Source: Streptomyces sp. NBC_01754
GTDB taxonomy: Bacteria > Actinomycetota > Actinomycetes > Streptomycetales > Streptomycetaceae
DNA length: 64,000 nt
Reading direction: 5' to 3'
Assembly (NCBI RefSeq): GCF_035918015.1
Contig: NZ_CP109132.1
Coordinates: forward strand, 5,332,001 to 5,396,000
Part shown: positions 46,292 to 54,648 of the stretch, in pieces
Numbering within the stretch: the stretch's first letter is position 1
How the letters are laid out: each line of letters opens with the position of its first letter
The notes under the pieces: generated by a model
Told to the model about the DNA's origin: nothing
Database searches by the model: none
Seen by the model: only the letters and a program-made list of their open reading frames with translations
Made by a program: the position numbers and the translations under genes

Positions 46292-49031
46292 GGTGGCTCT
46301 CTGAGTCGTCCATCAATACGACGGATTCGGATTCGGATTCGGATTCGGCGTCGGCGAGTACCGGCGGTGCGAGTAGACCGCACGGCTCCGGGCCTGCGCG
46401 CAGGCCCGTGCCGGCGTAGTAGCGGTTTGCCGCCGGGGGCGCCACACGTACGCGGAGTTCGCAGGTCTCGACACCGGGTGACAGTAGGCCGGGCAGGACG
46501 AACCGGTACGGTCCCCACCCGGCGGCGGCGATGCTCACGCCGTCGACGAGGACCTCCACCGCGCCTGCCACAGCCGGTAGTTCGAGGTGGCGCGGCGTCC
46601 CGCTCGCGGGGATCTCGCGTACGTAGTCCGCGATGCCGGCGAAGGTGTCCAGGCCCTGCTGTTCCCATCCAGCGGTCACGGCGACGGGGCGGCTGGTGCC
46701 CGGGCTTGTATGAGCGTCCTGTGGGATCTCGAGGTGCCAGCCCGAATCGAGCACGGTGGCGGCTGTCAGCGAGGGCCCTTCGAAACGCGACGGGACGTGC
46801 GCCGGCCCGCTCGCCCCGGTACCGGGCCCGTCCGCATCCGCGCGTTGGCGTAGGCGGAGCAGGCGTACCTCTTGATCGGCCAGAGCGATCGTCAGGCTGG
46901 ACGAGGCGGCGCCGATCGTCCGCTGCCGTCCGGTAGCCGGCTCCCAGTCCTCGACGATCCAGTCTCCCGGCGGGAGGCCGACCGTCGCCTGTCCACCGTC
47001 GACCGCGAACAGTGCGACGCGCAGCGCCCCGAGGTCGTCCGTCCCCGCGCGGACGTGCACTGCCGCATCCGACGGAGCCCGCACCGACAACTCCTCTGCT
47101 GGAGCCGGGAAGAGGCCGGGCAGTTCGGCGGCAGTGGGGACGGCCTCGAGACTCGTGGCCGATGAGCTGAGGCGCGCCCAGTCCGAGTTCGCCGTCTGCG
47201 GACCGTACTCGTAGACTTCCGGCTTCGGCCCGCTCGCCACCACCAGTACGCCCGCGGCGATCAGGTCGCGCAGCGCGTCCATCGTCCTGCTCGAGCGCAG
47301 TGTGGTCGTCGCGGGCAGGACGAGGGCGCGGAAACTCCGGTCGCCGATGCGCAGGACCCCGTCCTTGGCCTCCGCGGCGGCGAGGTCACGCTCGTCGATG
47401 AGCAGGAAGGGCACGCCCGCCGATGACAACCCGGCCGCCCACTGTCCCAGTTCACGCGCCTGCCGTGCGCACTGGCCTTGCGACCACACCGTACGGAGCG
47501 GGTAGAGGACCGCGACATCGGTTCGCGGACGTACGGGTTCGAGGAACTCGCTCACCCGCGCGCTCTCCTGCGCGAAGCGGGCGTGATGACCGGCGAACCA
47601 CGGTTCGAAGTTGATCCCCGGCGGGAAGTCGAACCGGGGGTTGGCGAGGGACTCGTGGTCGTTGCCGTGGCCATGGGTCTGGTAGAAGCCGTGGAAGATC
47701 ATCTGCCGCATGCCGCGCAGGTGATGCGTCATCGCGGTGGCCCGCAGTTCTCGCAGGCTCAGACCCCAGTGCCCCGACCAGGGCGTGCTGCCCTGTGGCG
47801 GAGTGAGGAAGTACTGCTCGACCAGCGTGCCGCTGCGCCCGTGGTGGCGGGCCACCGAGTCGCCGAACACCGGGCTCAGCTGGTCGACGGCGTCCTGCGC
47901 GTCCACCGCGGTCAGGTCGCGGTAGCCGTCGACACCGAAGTGGTCGAGGCCGAAGTTGACGCGCAGATCCCAGTCCGAGAAGGCCGTGTCGAGGTTCCAG
48001 CCGCCGACGTGACCGAGGACTTCGTGCCCGGACACGAGCAGTCCGTGGCGGTGGCACCAGTCTCGGACACGTCCGAGGAACGTCTCCTGCGCGTACTGGC
48101 TGAAGTGGTCGTAGAAGCGGGTGCGCAGGCTGCGCGCCTCGGTGTCTTCTCCGCCGAGCAGGGCGGTGAGGGCGCGCGGCAGGTCATCGGCGAGGGCCAT
48201 GCGCAGCGCGTCGCCGAGGCTGTGATGGTACGGGATCGCCGAACGCTGCTGACCTGTTCGTTCCGCCCAGTCGTAGAAGACGGCGTGCGGCTGGTCGAAG
48301 AACAGGTAGGCGACGGTCGAGCCGAAGTGGTCGCCGAGGGCCCGGGCGAAGGGTTCATAGCCGGCCGCGATGAATCGGTCGACGGCGACGGGATCCATCG
48401 GGTTGACCAGACGCGACGTCGCACAGCGGGCGGACACGAACACCACGACCTCGGTATCGGCCGGCGCCGCGTCCTCCAGCGTGACCCGGCAGCCCTGTGC
48501 CTGCCCGTCCACCTGGACGCTCGCGGCGCCGAGCTCGGCGCCGTCGGCCACCACGTACTCGCAACGCCAGTCCGCCCAGGCGACTTCGCCGTCCTCGTAG
48601 TGCCACTCCATCGCCGCCGGGCCGAGGGAATGGGTCGCTGAGCGGATGCGGCTCACCTCGCCCGTGCGGGAGCCCGGCGCGAGCCGGACCCAGAACAGAT
48701 GGCGTTCGCGCAGCTCGTCATGGCCGTGGACCGCCCGCCCCGCGGCGTGGCCGCTCTGCCAGTTGTAGTCGTCGTAGAGCCCGACGACCATGCCGAGCTC
48801 ACTCGCCGTATCGACCGCGATCCGGCACGCCGCGAGGAAATCCTCGTCCAGATAGCCCTCGCGCGGGTACGACAGGCGAGCCTGGATCTGGAAGCTGCGG
48901 ATCTCCGCCTCGTACATCTCGTTCACCTGGCGCCGGATCAGTGCCGGGTCCGGCGGCTCGTGCCAGAACCAGTAGGCGGCCGGCCGATGCCAGACGTCCG
49001 GCTCGGCGAACGTCCCCTGCCCGTGTGCCAT
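46284..49031 (-). CDS. Large glycoside hydrolase, GH106/alpha-L-rhamnosidase-like
   Basis: A 915-residue enzyme without signal peptide, so probably intracellular. The N-terminal half is a TIM-barrel-like glycosidase (WFWHEPPDPALIRRQVNEM, VVGLYDDYNWQSGHAAGRA, GLLVSGHEVLGHVGG). A central alpha/beta region (VAVLYPLRTVWSQGQ, VLVVASGPKPEVY) and a C-terminal beta-sandwich (VEVLVDGVSIAAAGWGPYRF) follow. This architecture matches large uncharacterised glycosidases near GH106; family placement is by impression. ATG 49031 is eight bases after the permease stop. The tail carries four SE repeats from a tandem hexamer. It may hydrolyse imported rhamnosyl or related glycosides. Confidence 0.75.
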   Translation of the reverse strand: MAHGQGTFAEPDVWHRPAAYWFWHEPPDPALIRRQVNEMYEAEIRSFQIQARLSYPREGYLDEDFLAACRIAVDTASELGMVVGLYDDYNWQSGHAAGRAVHGHDELRERHLFWVRLAPGSRTGEVSRIRSATHSLGPAAMEWHYEDGEVAWADWRCEYVVADGAELGAASVQVDGQAQGCRVTLEDAAPADTEVVVFVSARCATSRLVNPMDPVAVDRFIAAGYEPFARALGDHFGSTVAYLFFDQPHAVFYDWAERTGQQRSAIPYHHSLGDALRMALADDLPRALTALLGGEDTEARSLRTRFYDHFSQYAQETFLGRVRDWCHRHGLLVSGHEVLGHVGGWNLDTAFSDWDLRVNFGLDHFGVDGYRDLTAVDAQDAVDQLSPVFGDSVARHHGRSGTLVEQYFLTPPQGSTPWSGHWGLSLRELRATAMTHHLRGMRQMIFHGFYQTHGHGNDHESLANPRFDFPPGINFEPWFAGHHARFAQESARVSEFLEPVRPRTDVAVLYPLRTVWSQGQCARQARELGQWAAGLSSAGVPFLLIDERDLAAAEAKDGVLRIGDRSFRALVLPATTTLRSSRTMDALRDLIAAGVLVVASGPKPEVYEYGPQTANSDWARLSSSATSLEAVPTAAELPGLFPAPAEELSVRAPSDAAVHVRAGTDDLGALRVALFAVDGGQATVGLPPGDWIVEDWEPATGRQRTIGAASSSLTIALADQEVRLLRLRQRADADGPGTGASGPAHVPSRFEGPSLTAATVLDSGWHLEIPQDAHTSPGTSRPVAVTAGWEQQGLDTFAGIADYVREIPASGTPRHLELPAVAGAVEVLVDGVSIAAAGWGPYRFVLPGLLSPGVETCELRVRVAPPAANRYYAGTGLRAGPEPCGLLAPPVLADAESESESESVVLMDDSESHHA
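46322..46345. repeat. Tandem hexamer (four copies) in the glycosidase 3' end
   Basis: CGGATT repeated four times, encoding Ser-Glu dipeptides on the minus strand near the glycosidase C-terminus. Its length being a multiple of three makes copy-number change frame-neutral. Confidence 0.85.
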
Positions 49032-49039
49032 CGCGCGCG

Positions 49040-50554
49040 TCAACGTTCCACCACCGCAGGATCGTTCGTGCGGGCGTCGGCCGGCGCACGTGAGTAGTCG
49101 GGCTTCGGATCGAGCTTGAGCACGTACGTGAGCAGTACGTAGAGCGCCGCCGCGATCACCATCGCGATGACGACGCCGAGACCGCTGGCGCCGATCACCC
49201 CGTCGCGGCCCGCCTCCGTGAGCAGGAAGCCGGTCACCTTCGCGAAGTTGGGGTCGGCACTGGTGACGAGGCCGAGCCCGACGACGGTCGCGACGCCGAG
49301 GCTGACCAGGGCCGTCCAGCGGCCGTTGCGCCCGCCGTATCCGGCCGGCAGCGCCATGTCCGTGTTCCACCCCATCCGGCGCTGTCGCACGAAGTCGACC
49401 AGCTGGATGCCGCCCATGGTCCCCATCATCACGGCGATCAGCGACAGGAACGACTGGAACGTGTCCAGGAACGAGGTCGAGATGAACAGCAGGTAGAACG
49501 CGCCCAGAGCGATGACCACCGCGTTGAACGCGGTCGTCGCCGAGCGGCGCAGGGGGACACCGACGGCCATCAGGGCGAGCCCGGAGCTGTAGATGCCGGT
49601 GATGGCGGCGGAGACGAGGGAGACGACGATGACGACGGAGAAGGGGACGAAGAACCACATGGGCAGCAGATCGGTGAGCGCGCCGATCGGATCGGCCGCG
49701 GCGGACGCGCCGAGGTCGGGGTCGCTGCCGACCAGCAGGGCACCGACGATCAGCAGCAGCACGACGGGCAGGCTCAGTCCGGCGGCGGTCCAGCCGACGA
49801 CACCGCGCGCCGGGGTGTCCGGCCGCAGGTAACGGGCGAAGTCACCGCCGTAGTTGAGGAACCCGAGGCCGACCATCGTCATCGCCATGACGATGCCGCC
49901 GATGAAGACGAACGGCCCGCCGGCGGGCGAGTCACCGAGATGGGACCAGTGCACCTCGGGGAGGACGAACCCGAGGAACGCGACGGTCATGACGCCCGTC
50001 ACCCACGAGACCCACACCTCGATCCGCATGATGAACTCGTGCCCCAGCACGGACACGATCATCGTGACGGCCAGAACGAGGACGAACCAGATCACGATCG
50101 TGAAGGTCAGGCTCGAACCGGCGGAGTCCGCGAAGACGCCCGGCCACAGCTTCGCGAACAGGTTCGCGCCCGTCGTCGAGGCGAGCGTGATGATGGTGAC
50201 CTTCCAGCCCATGTTGGAGAGATAGGCGAAGAACGCCGGTATGCGATTCCCCTGGATACCGAAGGCGAACCTCGTCTGCACGAGGGTCGGAAGGCCGGTG
50301 CGCGGACCACCGACGGCGAGCACCCCGACCAGCGTGCAGGAGATCGCATACCCGAGAGTTCCGGCCACGATGGTCTGCCAGACGTTCAAGCCCAGGCCGA
50401 AGATGTAGATGCCGTAACTGATCCCCAGGATCGAGATGTTCCAGGCGAACCAGACCGGGAAGAGACCACTGGGCTTACCCCGGCGCTCGTCGAGTGGAAC
50501 GGGATTGACCCCGTTCGTCTCGATCGCTCTGCCCTTCTTCTCATCGACGCTCAT
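49040..50554 (-). CDS. NCS1-family (purine-cytosine permease type) transporter
   Basis: A 504-residue membrane protein with about twelve helices and NCS1 hallmarks: FPVWFAWNISILGISYGIYI in helix 1, GLPTLVQTRFAFGIQGNRIP before helix 3, and GFLNYGGDFARYLRP near the sixth helix. Known members carry nucleobases, allantoin, hydantoins, thiamine or pyridoxine with Na+ or H+. Its coupling to a glycosidase and mutarotase suggests a nucleoside-like or glycosylated substrate (inference). ATG 50554 has AAGGAG eight bases upstream. It is the first gene of the leftward operon. Confidence 0.88.
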   Translation of the reverse strand: MSVDEKKGRAIETNGVNPVPLDERRGKPSGLFPVWFAWNISILGISYGIYIFGLGLNVWQTIVAGTLGYAISCTLVGVLAVGGPRTGLPTLVQTRFAFGIQGNRIPAFFAYLSNMGWKVTIITLASTTGANLFAKLWPGVFADSAGSSLTFTIVIWFVLVLAVTMIVSVLGHEFIMRIEVWVSWVTGVMTVAFLGFVLPEVHWSHLGDSPAGGPFVFIGGIVMAMTMVGLGFLNYGGDFARYLRPDTPARGVVGWTAAGLSLPVVLLLIVGALLVGSDPDLGASAAADPIGALTDLLPMWFFVPFSVVIVVSLVSAAITGIYSSGLALMAVGVPLRRSATTAFNAVVIALGAFYLLFISTSFLDTFQSFLSLIAVMMGTMGGIQLVDFVRQRRMGWNTDMALPAGYGGRNGRWTALVSLGVATVVGLGLVTSADPNFAKVTGFLLTEAGRDGVIGASGLGVVIAMVIAAALYVLLTYVLKLDPKPDYSRAPADARTNDPAVVER

Positions 50555-50579
50555 GCTGCGGACTCCTTGGTCTTCATAG

Positions 50580-50595
50580 CGTTCACTTTTGAACG
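50580..50595. promoter_or_regulatory. Palindrome in the permease operon promoter
   Basis: CGTTCACTTTTGAACG, 6-bp arms with a 4-base centre, 25 bases upstream of the NCS1 permease start. It differs from the operators near the LacI gene. Confidence 0.55.
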
Positions 50596-50828
50596 TCAGG
50601 TTTGATCGGGGTGGTCGACCCGCGCGTCGTGGCGCCGGTCTTGGTGGTGTGGCGATCGGCGATCGATGTGGTCGCGCCGCGCCGGTGACTTCCATCGCCG
50701 TACACGGGGCACAGCCCCCGGCGACGGTGCGGCGGGATTGCAGTCAGCTGCCTCGAGCGACGGTGGTGTCGACGACGCGCGCGGCGCGCCCCGGACGGGT
50801 ACCGCCGAGCCGTTCACCGCACGCGAGG

Positions 50829-51010
50829 TCAGCCGTTGGCCGATGCGGCTCCGTGTAGGGCACCACCGACCCGCCCGCCGCGCCGCCGCGTCGCCGTGGC
50901 GCGCTCGCGCACGATGCGTAAGGGCAGTTCCAGCCGCAGCAGCCCGAGGCCTTCGGCGGCGAGCTGCCGGAGGCCTGATGGGACGTGCACGTTCGGCACC
51001 TGGGAGTTGG
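50829..51010 (-). pseudogene. Possible regulator C-terminal remnant
   Basis: A frame ending at 50829 encodes VPSGLRQLAAEGLGLLRLEL followed by PLRIVRERATATRRR. It resembles the C-terminus of LacI/GntR-type regulators, where an RE(S/R)T-like motif is common. No credible upstream part is present in one frame. The surrounding gap, 50596-51298, otherwise shows no gene. Low certainty. Confidence 0.3.
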
Positions 51011-51298
51011 CTCCGGCGCCAGGATGACGGCGCCTTTGACGGTCACCACGGCGGACCTCGTCGGCTCCGTCACTGCGACGAGCCGCGCGGTGACGCACTG
51101 GGCAGCTGACCGCTCGAGCGCGGCTGGTCCCGTTGTCACCGGTATGCCGACCTGCGAGGGCCGGGCTGATCCCCCTGCCGCCCAACCGGTGGGAGCAACG
51201 GGAGCATGATGCAGCAGCAAGGGCCACGCCGGGCCGCACATGCCGGCCGGCCTCGGGCCGGAGGGATTCGCTGACACTTCCCCCGTCCCACAGGGAGC

Positions 51299-52285
51299 TC
51301 ATGACGGCGCCCGCGTCGTGCAGCGCTCGACGAGACGGGCACGGAGCGGGACCGTCCGTACCGCAAGATCGCCGGACATCTGCCGGTCGAGTTCCGCCAC
51401 GGCGCGTGAACCCAGCTCCCCGATCTCCTGGGCGACCGTCGTCAAGCCGGGACGGACGAGCGCCGCCAGCGCGATGTCGTCGTAGCCGACGACGCTCAGA
51501 TCTTCCGGCACCCGCCCACCGCGGGAGAACACGGCGTTCATGGCACCGATGGCGGAGATGTCGTTCGCGGTGGTGACGGCCGTCGGGGGCTGGGGCCCGT
51601 CGAGCAGCCGGCACACGGCGTCGGCTCCGCAGTCCGCTGTGAAACCGCCCTCGACGACGACTGGCCGGAGGCCCGCCGCGCGCATCTCCCTCTCGTATCC
51701 GCTGACACGCAGCGCGGTGACATCGAGTTCGGAGGGGCCGCTGATATGGGCGATCCGAGTGTGCCCCAGCGCCAGCAGGTGGCGCACCGCGAGCGTGGCA
51801 CCCTCGACGTGATCGGAGACCACCGTCGAGATGTCGGTGACGGACTCCGCCCGGTCGACGACGACGAGCGGGCGCGCCCCGGCTGCCTCCCGGAGCTGCG
51901 CGGAGGAGGCGAACGGATTGCCCACCACGATGAAGCCGTCGACCCCGCGCGAACGCAACAGTCGGAGATCCTCTCGTGCCGACACCGCCCCGGGCGCCGC
52001 GGCGAGCAGGATGGTCTGCCCGAGTGCCTTCGCTGCGCTCTCCGCGCCGGCCATGAGCTCGGGAAAGAACGGGTTCGTGATATCCGGAACGATCAGTCCG
52101 ACAGAGTGTGAGCGGCCCGAAGACAGGCTCCGTGCTATCTCGCTCGGTTGGAAGTGCAGCCGATCCGCGACGGAGCGCACCCGTTCCACCGTCGCGGCGG
52201 AGACCCGGCCCTTGCCGGTGAGCGCGCGCGACGCCGTCGCGGCGGACACACCGGCCTCGGCTGCGATGTCTCGGATGTTCACCAC
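51299..52285 (-). CDS. LacI-family transcriptional repressor
   Basis: A 328-residue regulator with an N-terminal LacI helix-turn-helix (VNIRDIAAEAGVSAATASRA), hinge helix (FQPSEIARSLSSGRS) and a periplasmic-binding-protein-like sugar domain (GLIVPDITNPFFPELMAGAE, ISAIGAMNAVF, VVGYDDIALAALVRPGLTTV). It should bind a sugar or related effector from the adjacent catabolic operon. Two starts, GTG 52285 and GTG 52282, are adjacent; GAGGAA lies 5-8 bases upstream. Longer frames to 52393 run through its own operators and are rejected. It is transcribed toward the permease operon. Confidence 0.92.
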   Translation of the reverse strand: MVNIRDIAAEAGVSAATASRALTGKGRVSAATVERVRSVADRLHFQPSEIARSLSSGRSHSVGLIVPDITNPFFPELMAGAESAAKALGQTILLAAAPGAVSAREDLRLLRSRGVDGFIVVGNPFASSAQLREAAGARPLVVVDRAESVTDISTVVSDHVEGATLAVRHLLALGHTRIAHISGPSELDVTALRVSGYEREMRAAGLRPVVVEGGFTADCGADAVCRLLDGPQPPTAVTTANDISAIGAMNAVFSRGGRVPEDLSVVGYDDIALAALVRPGLTTVAQEIGELGSRAVAELDRQMSGDLAVRTVPLRARLVERCTTRAPS

Positions 52286-52309
52286 TCGCGTTCCTCTGCT
52301 TCCGAAGGT

Positions 52310-52327
52310 TGCGTAACCGGTTGCGCA
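52310..52327. promoter_or_regulatory. LacI-type operator 1
   Basis: TGCGTAACCGGTTGCGCA, an 18-bp palindrome with central CCGG and one mismatched pair, 25 bp upstream of the LacI gene start. Confidence 0.8.
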
Positions 52328-52354
52328 GGTCACATTAGGCAGGCCCGACGATGT

Positions 52355-52372
52355 TGTGCAACCGGTTGCGCA
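52355..52372. promoter_or_regulatory. LacI-type operator 2
   Basis: TGTGCAACCGGTTGCGCA, the same palindrome with a different single mismatch. Its centre is 45 bp from that of operator 1, on a similar DNA face within about a third of a turn. Dual sites suggest autoregulation with cooperative binding. Confidence 0.8.
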
Positions 52373-52389
52373 CATCAATTTCTGTGGAT

Positions 52390-52650
52390 TCACCGGCCCG
52401 GGTTCGAGGGAGACTCCGCGAGGGCGGGGACATCGGTCACGCCGTCGAATCGGCAGTGTCCAAGGCGGAGCGTCGGAGCCCTTCGAGTCCTCGCAGTGAT
52501 CCTGGCGACCTCGAGGTCGAACACCGTGCCGTCAACGGCGACCAGCCGCCACCGGTGGTGCCAGGCCCCGGCCGTCTGCCCCGTTGCCACCGGTCGGCAC
52601 ACCCACTCAACGACCCGGACAACACAGAATCACCGGTACTGCACCGAGGT
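52390..52650 (-). pseudogene. Degenerate IS4-type transposase fragment
   Basis: A short frame encodes WHHRWRLVAVDGTVFDLE, which resembles the first catalytic-Asp region (a LVAIDGT-like motif) of IS4-family transposases. Continuation is in broken frames. No terminal inverted repeats were found. It lies at the right edge of the accessory block and is otherwise surrounded by non-coding sequence up to 52719. Confidence 0.4.
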
Positions 52651-52719
52651 CCGTGGCCGGTCGATGTCCAAGGCCGCGCCTGGAAGCAGTCGGACTCCGC
52701 GGTGGCCGACCGGACTGCC

Positions 52720-54648
52720 TCAGGCCAGACTCTCCCTCCACGCCTGGTGCAGCCCCGCGAAGCGGCCCGTGCCCGCGATGAGATCGGCCGGGGTGCCGTC
52801 CTCCACGATCCGGCCGTGTTCCATCACCAGCACCCGGTCCGCGATCTCGACCGTCGAGAGCCGGTGGGCGACGACCACCGCCGTGCGGCCGTGCAGCACC
52901 GTGTCCATGGCCTGCTGGACCGCCCTTTCGCCGGGGACGTCCAGTGAACTGGTCGCCTCGTCGAGAATCAGGACGGCCGGATCGGCGAGCAACGCGCGGG
53001 CGAAGGCGACCAGTTGGCGTTGCCCGGCGGAGATGCGGCCACCCCGCTTACGTACGTCCGTGTCGTAGCCGTCGGGCAGACAGCTGATGAAGTCGTGTGC
53101 GCCGATGGCCTTGGCCGCGTGTTCGATCTCCTCCGGGGTGGCGTCCGGGCGGCCGATGGCGATGTTCTCCGCGATCGTTCCGGAGAAGAGGAACGCCTCC
53201 TGGGTCACCATCACCACGCCCCGGCGCAGTTCGGGCATCGGCAGGTCGCGCAGGTCGGTACCGTCCAGCAGGATCCGGCCCTCGGTCGGATCGTAGAAGC
53301 GGGCGAGCAGCTTGGCGAGCGTCGACTTGCCGGCACCCGTCGAGCCGACCACGGCGACGGTCTGGCCCGCCGGGAGCGTCAGGTCGAAGCGCGGCAGGAC
53401 CTCGCCGCCCGTGCGGTAGGCGAACCGGACCTCCTCGAACCGCACCTCGCGGCCGGGCAGCTCACCTGTCAGGGGCGGCAGTTCCTTCGGCGCGACCGGC
53501 TCCGGGACCGTGGGCGTCTGGGCCAGCAGGCCGGCGATCTTCTCCAGCGAGGCCGCCGCCGACTGGTAGGAGTTGAGGAACATCGCGAGCCGGTCGATCG
53601 GGTCGTACAGCCGTCGCAGATACAGCACCGCCGCGGCCAGCACCCCCAGCTCCAGGGTGCCCGAGGCCACCCGGTAGGCGCCCCACAGCACCATCCCGGC
53701 GACCGCCGTGTTCGCGACCAGCCGGGATCCGACGACGTAACGGGCCATCTCCAGCAGCGCGTCGCCGTTGCGCCGCTCGTGCTGGTGGTTGAGCACCGCG
53801 AAGTCCGTGTCGTTGGCGCGCTCCCTGCGGAAGGCCTGCACGGGACGGATGCCGTTCATCGTCTCGGCGAACTTCACGATCACTCTGGCGATGGCCGTGG
53901 ACCGTCCCGAGTAGGCCTTCGCCGCGCGTCGCCGGTACATGCGCACCAGCAGGTACAGGGGGCCGAAGGAGGCCACGGCGATGGCGCCGATCCCGAGGTC
54001 CAGCCAGAGCAGCATCAGCGAGATGGACACGAACGACAGGATCACCGTGAGGAGTTCCTGTAGGCCCTCGCTCAGCAGTTCGCGCAGTGACTCGACGTCG
54101 GTGGTCGAACGGGAGATGAGCCGGCCCGAGGTGTAACGCTCGTGGAAGTCGACGCTGAGCGCCTGGGAGTGGCGGAAGATACGTCCGCGCAGGTCGAGCA
54201 GCACGTCCTGGTTGATCCGGGCGGCGGCCCGGATGAAGGCGTACTGGAGCAGTCCGGCCCCGACCGCGCACGCGGTGTATCCGACGCCGACGGCGACCAG
54301 CGGTCCGTGGTCGTGGTTCCGGAACGCGGGCACGCCCCGGTCGATGGCGTACGCGACGAGCAGCGGCCCGGCCTGTACGGCGGCCTGCTGGACCAGCAGC
54401 ACGAGGGACGCCACCACCACCCTGGCGCGCAGCGGCCCGAGCAGGGACGTCAGCAGCGCCCAGGTCGCGCCGGGCGGGGTGGGCAGGTCGTCCCGGTCGA
54501 ACGAGTCGGACGAGTCGGGGGAATCGGAGAAATGGGGGGAGTCGTGGGCGCCGGGGGTGTCCTGGGGGCCGGGCGGGGGCGTGCCGGGCTTCCTGCCGGG
54601 CAGGCCGTCGTCGGCCAGGGCGGGATCGTCGGCGGTGGTACTGGTCAT
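52720..54648 (-). CDS. ABC exporter half-transporter (TMD-NBD), second subunit
   Basis: A 642-residue type IV ABC exporter. A Ser/Asp/Pro-rich N-terminal tail of about 60 residues precedes six helices and then the ATPase. Walker A is GSTGAGKST and Walker B is VLILDEATSSLD with the catalytic Glu. The signature reads ISAGQRQLV instead of LSGGQ. ATG 54648 overlaps the stop of the partner gene. The non-canonical signature matches the degenerate Walker B of the partner, so the pair probably forms a heterodimer with one consensus ATP site. Substrate unknown; lipids or drugs are usual. Confidence 0.9.
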   Translation of the reverse strand: MTSTTADDPALADDGLPGRKPGTPPPGPQDTPGAHDSPHFSDSPDSSDSFDRDDLPTPPGATWALLTSLLGPLRARVVVASLVLLVQQAAVQAGPLLVAYAIDRGVPAFRNHDHGPLVAVGVGYTACAVGAGLLQYAFIRAAARINQDVLLDLRGRIFRHSQALSVDFHERYTSGRLISRSTTDVESLRELLSEGLQELLTVILSFVSISLMLLWLDLGIGAIAVASFGPLYLLVRMYRRRAAKAYSGRSTAIARVIVKFAETMNGIRPVQAFRRERANDTDFAVLNHQHERRNGDALLEMARYVVGSRLVANTAVAGMVLWGAYRVASGTLELGVLAAAVLYLRRLYDPIDRLAMFLNSYQSAAASLEKIAGLLAQTPTVPEPVAPKELPPLTGELPGREVRFEEVRFAYRTGGEVLPRFDLTLPAGQTVAVVGSTGAGKSTLAKLLARFYDPTEGRILLDGTDLRDLPMPELRRGVVMVTQEAFLFSGTIAENIAIGRPDATPEEIEHAAKAIGAHDFISCLPDGYDTDVRKRGGRISAGQRQLVAFARALLADPAVLILDEATSSLDVPGERAVQQAMDTVLHGRTAVVVAHRLSTVEIADRVLVMEHGRIVEDGTPADLIAGTGRFAGLHQAWRESLA

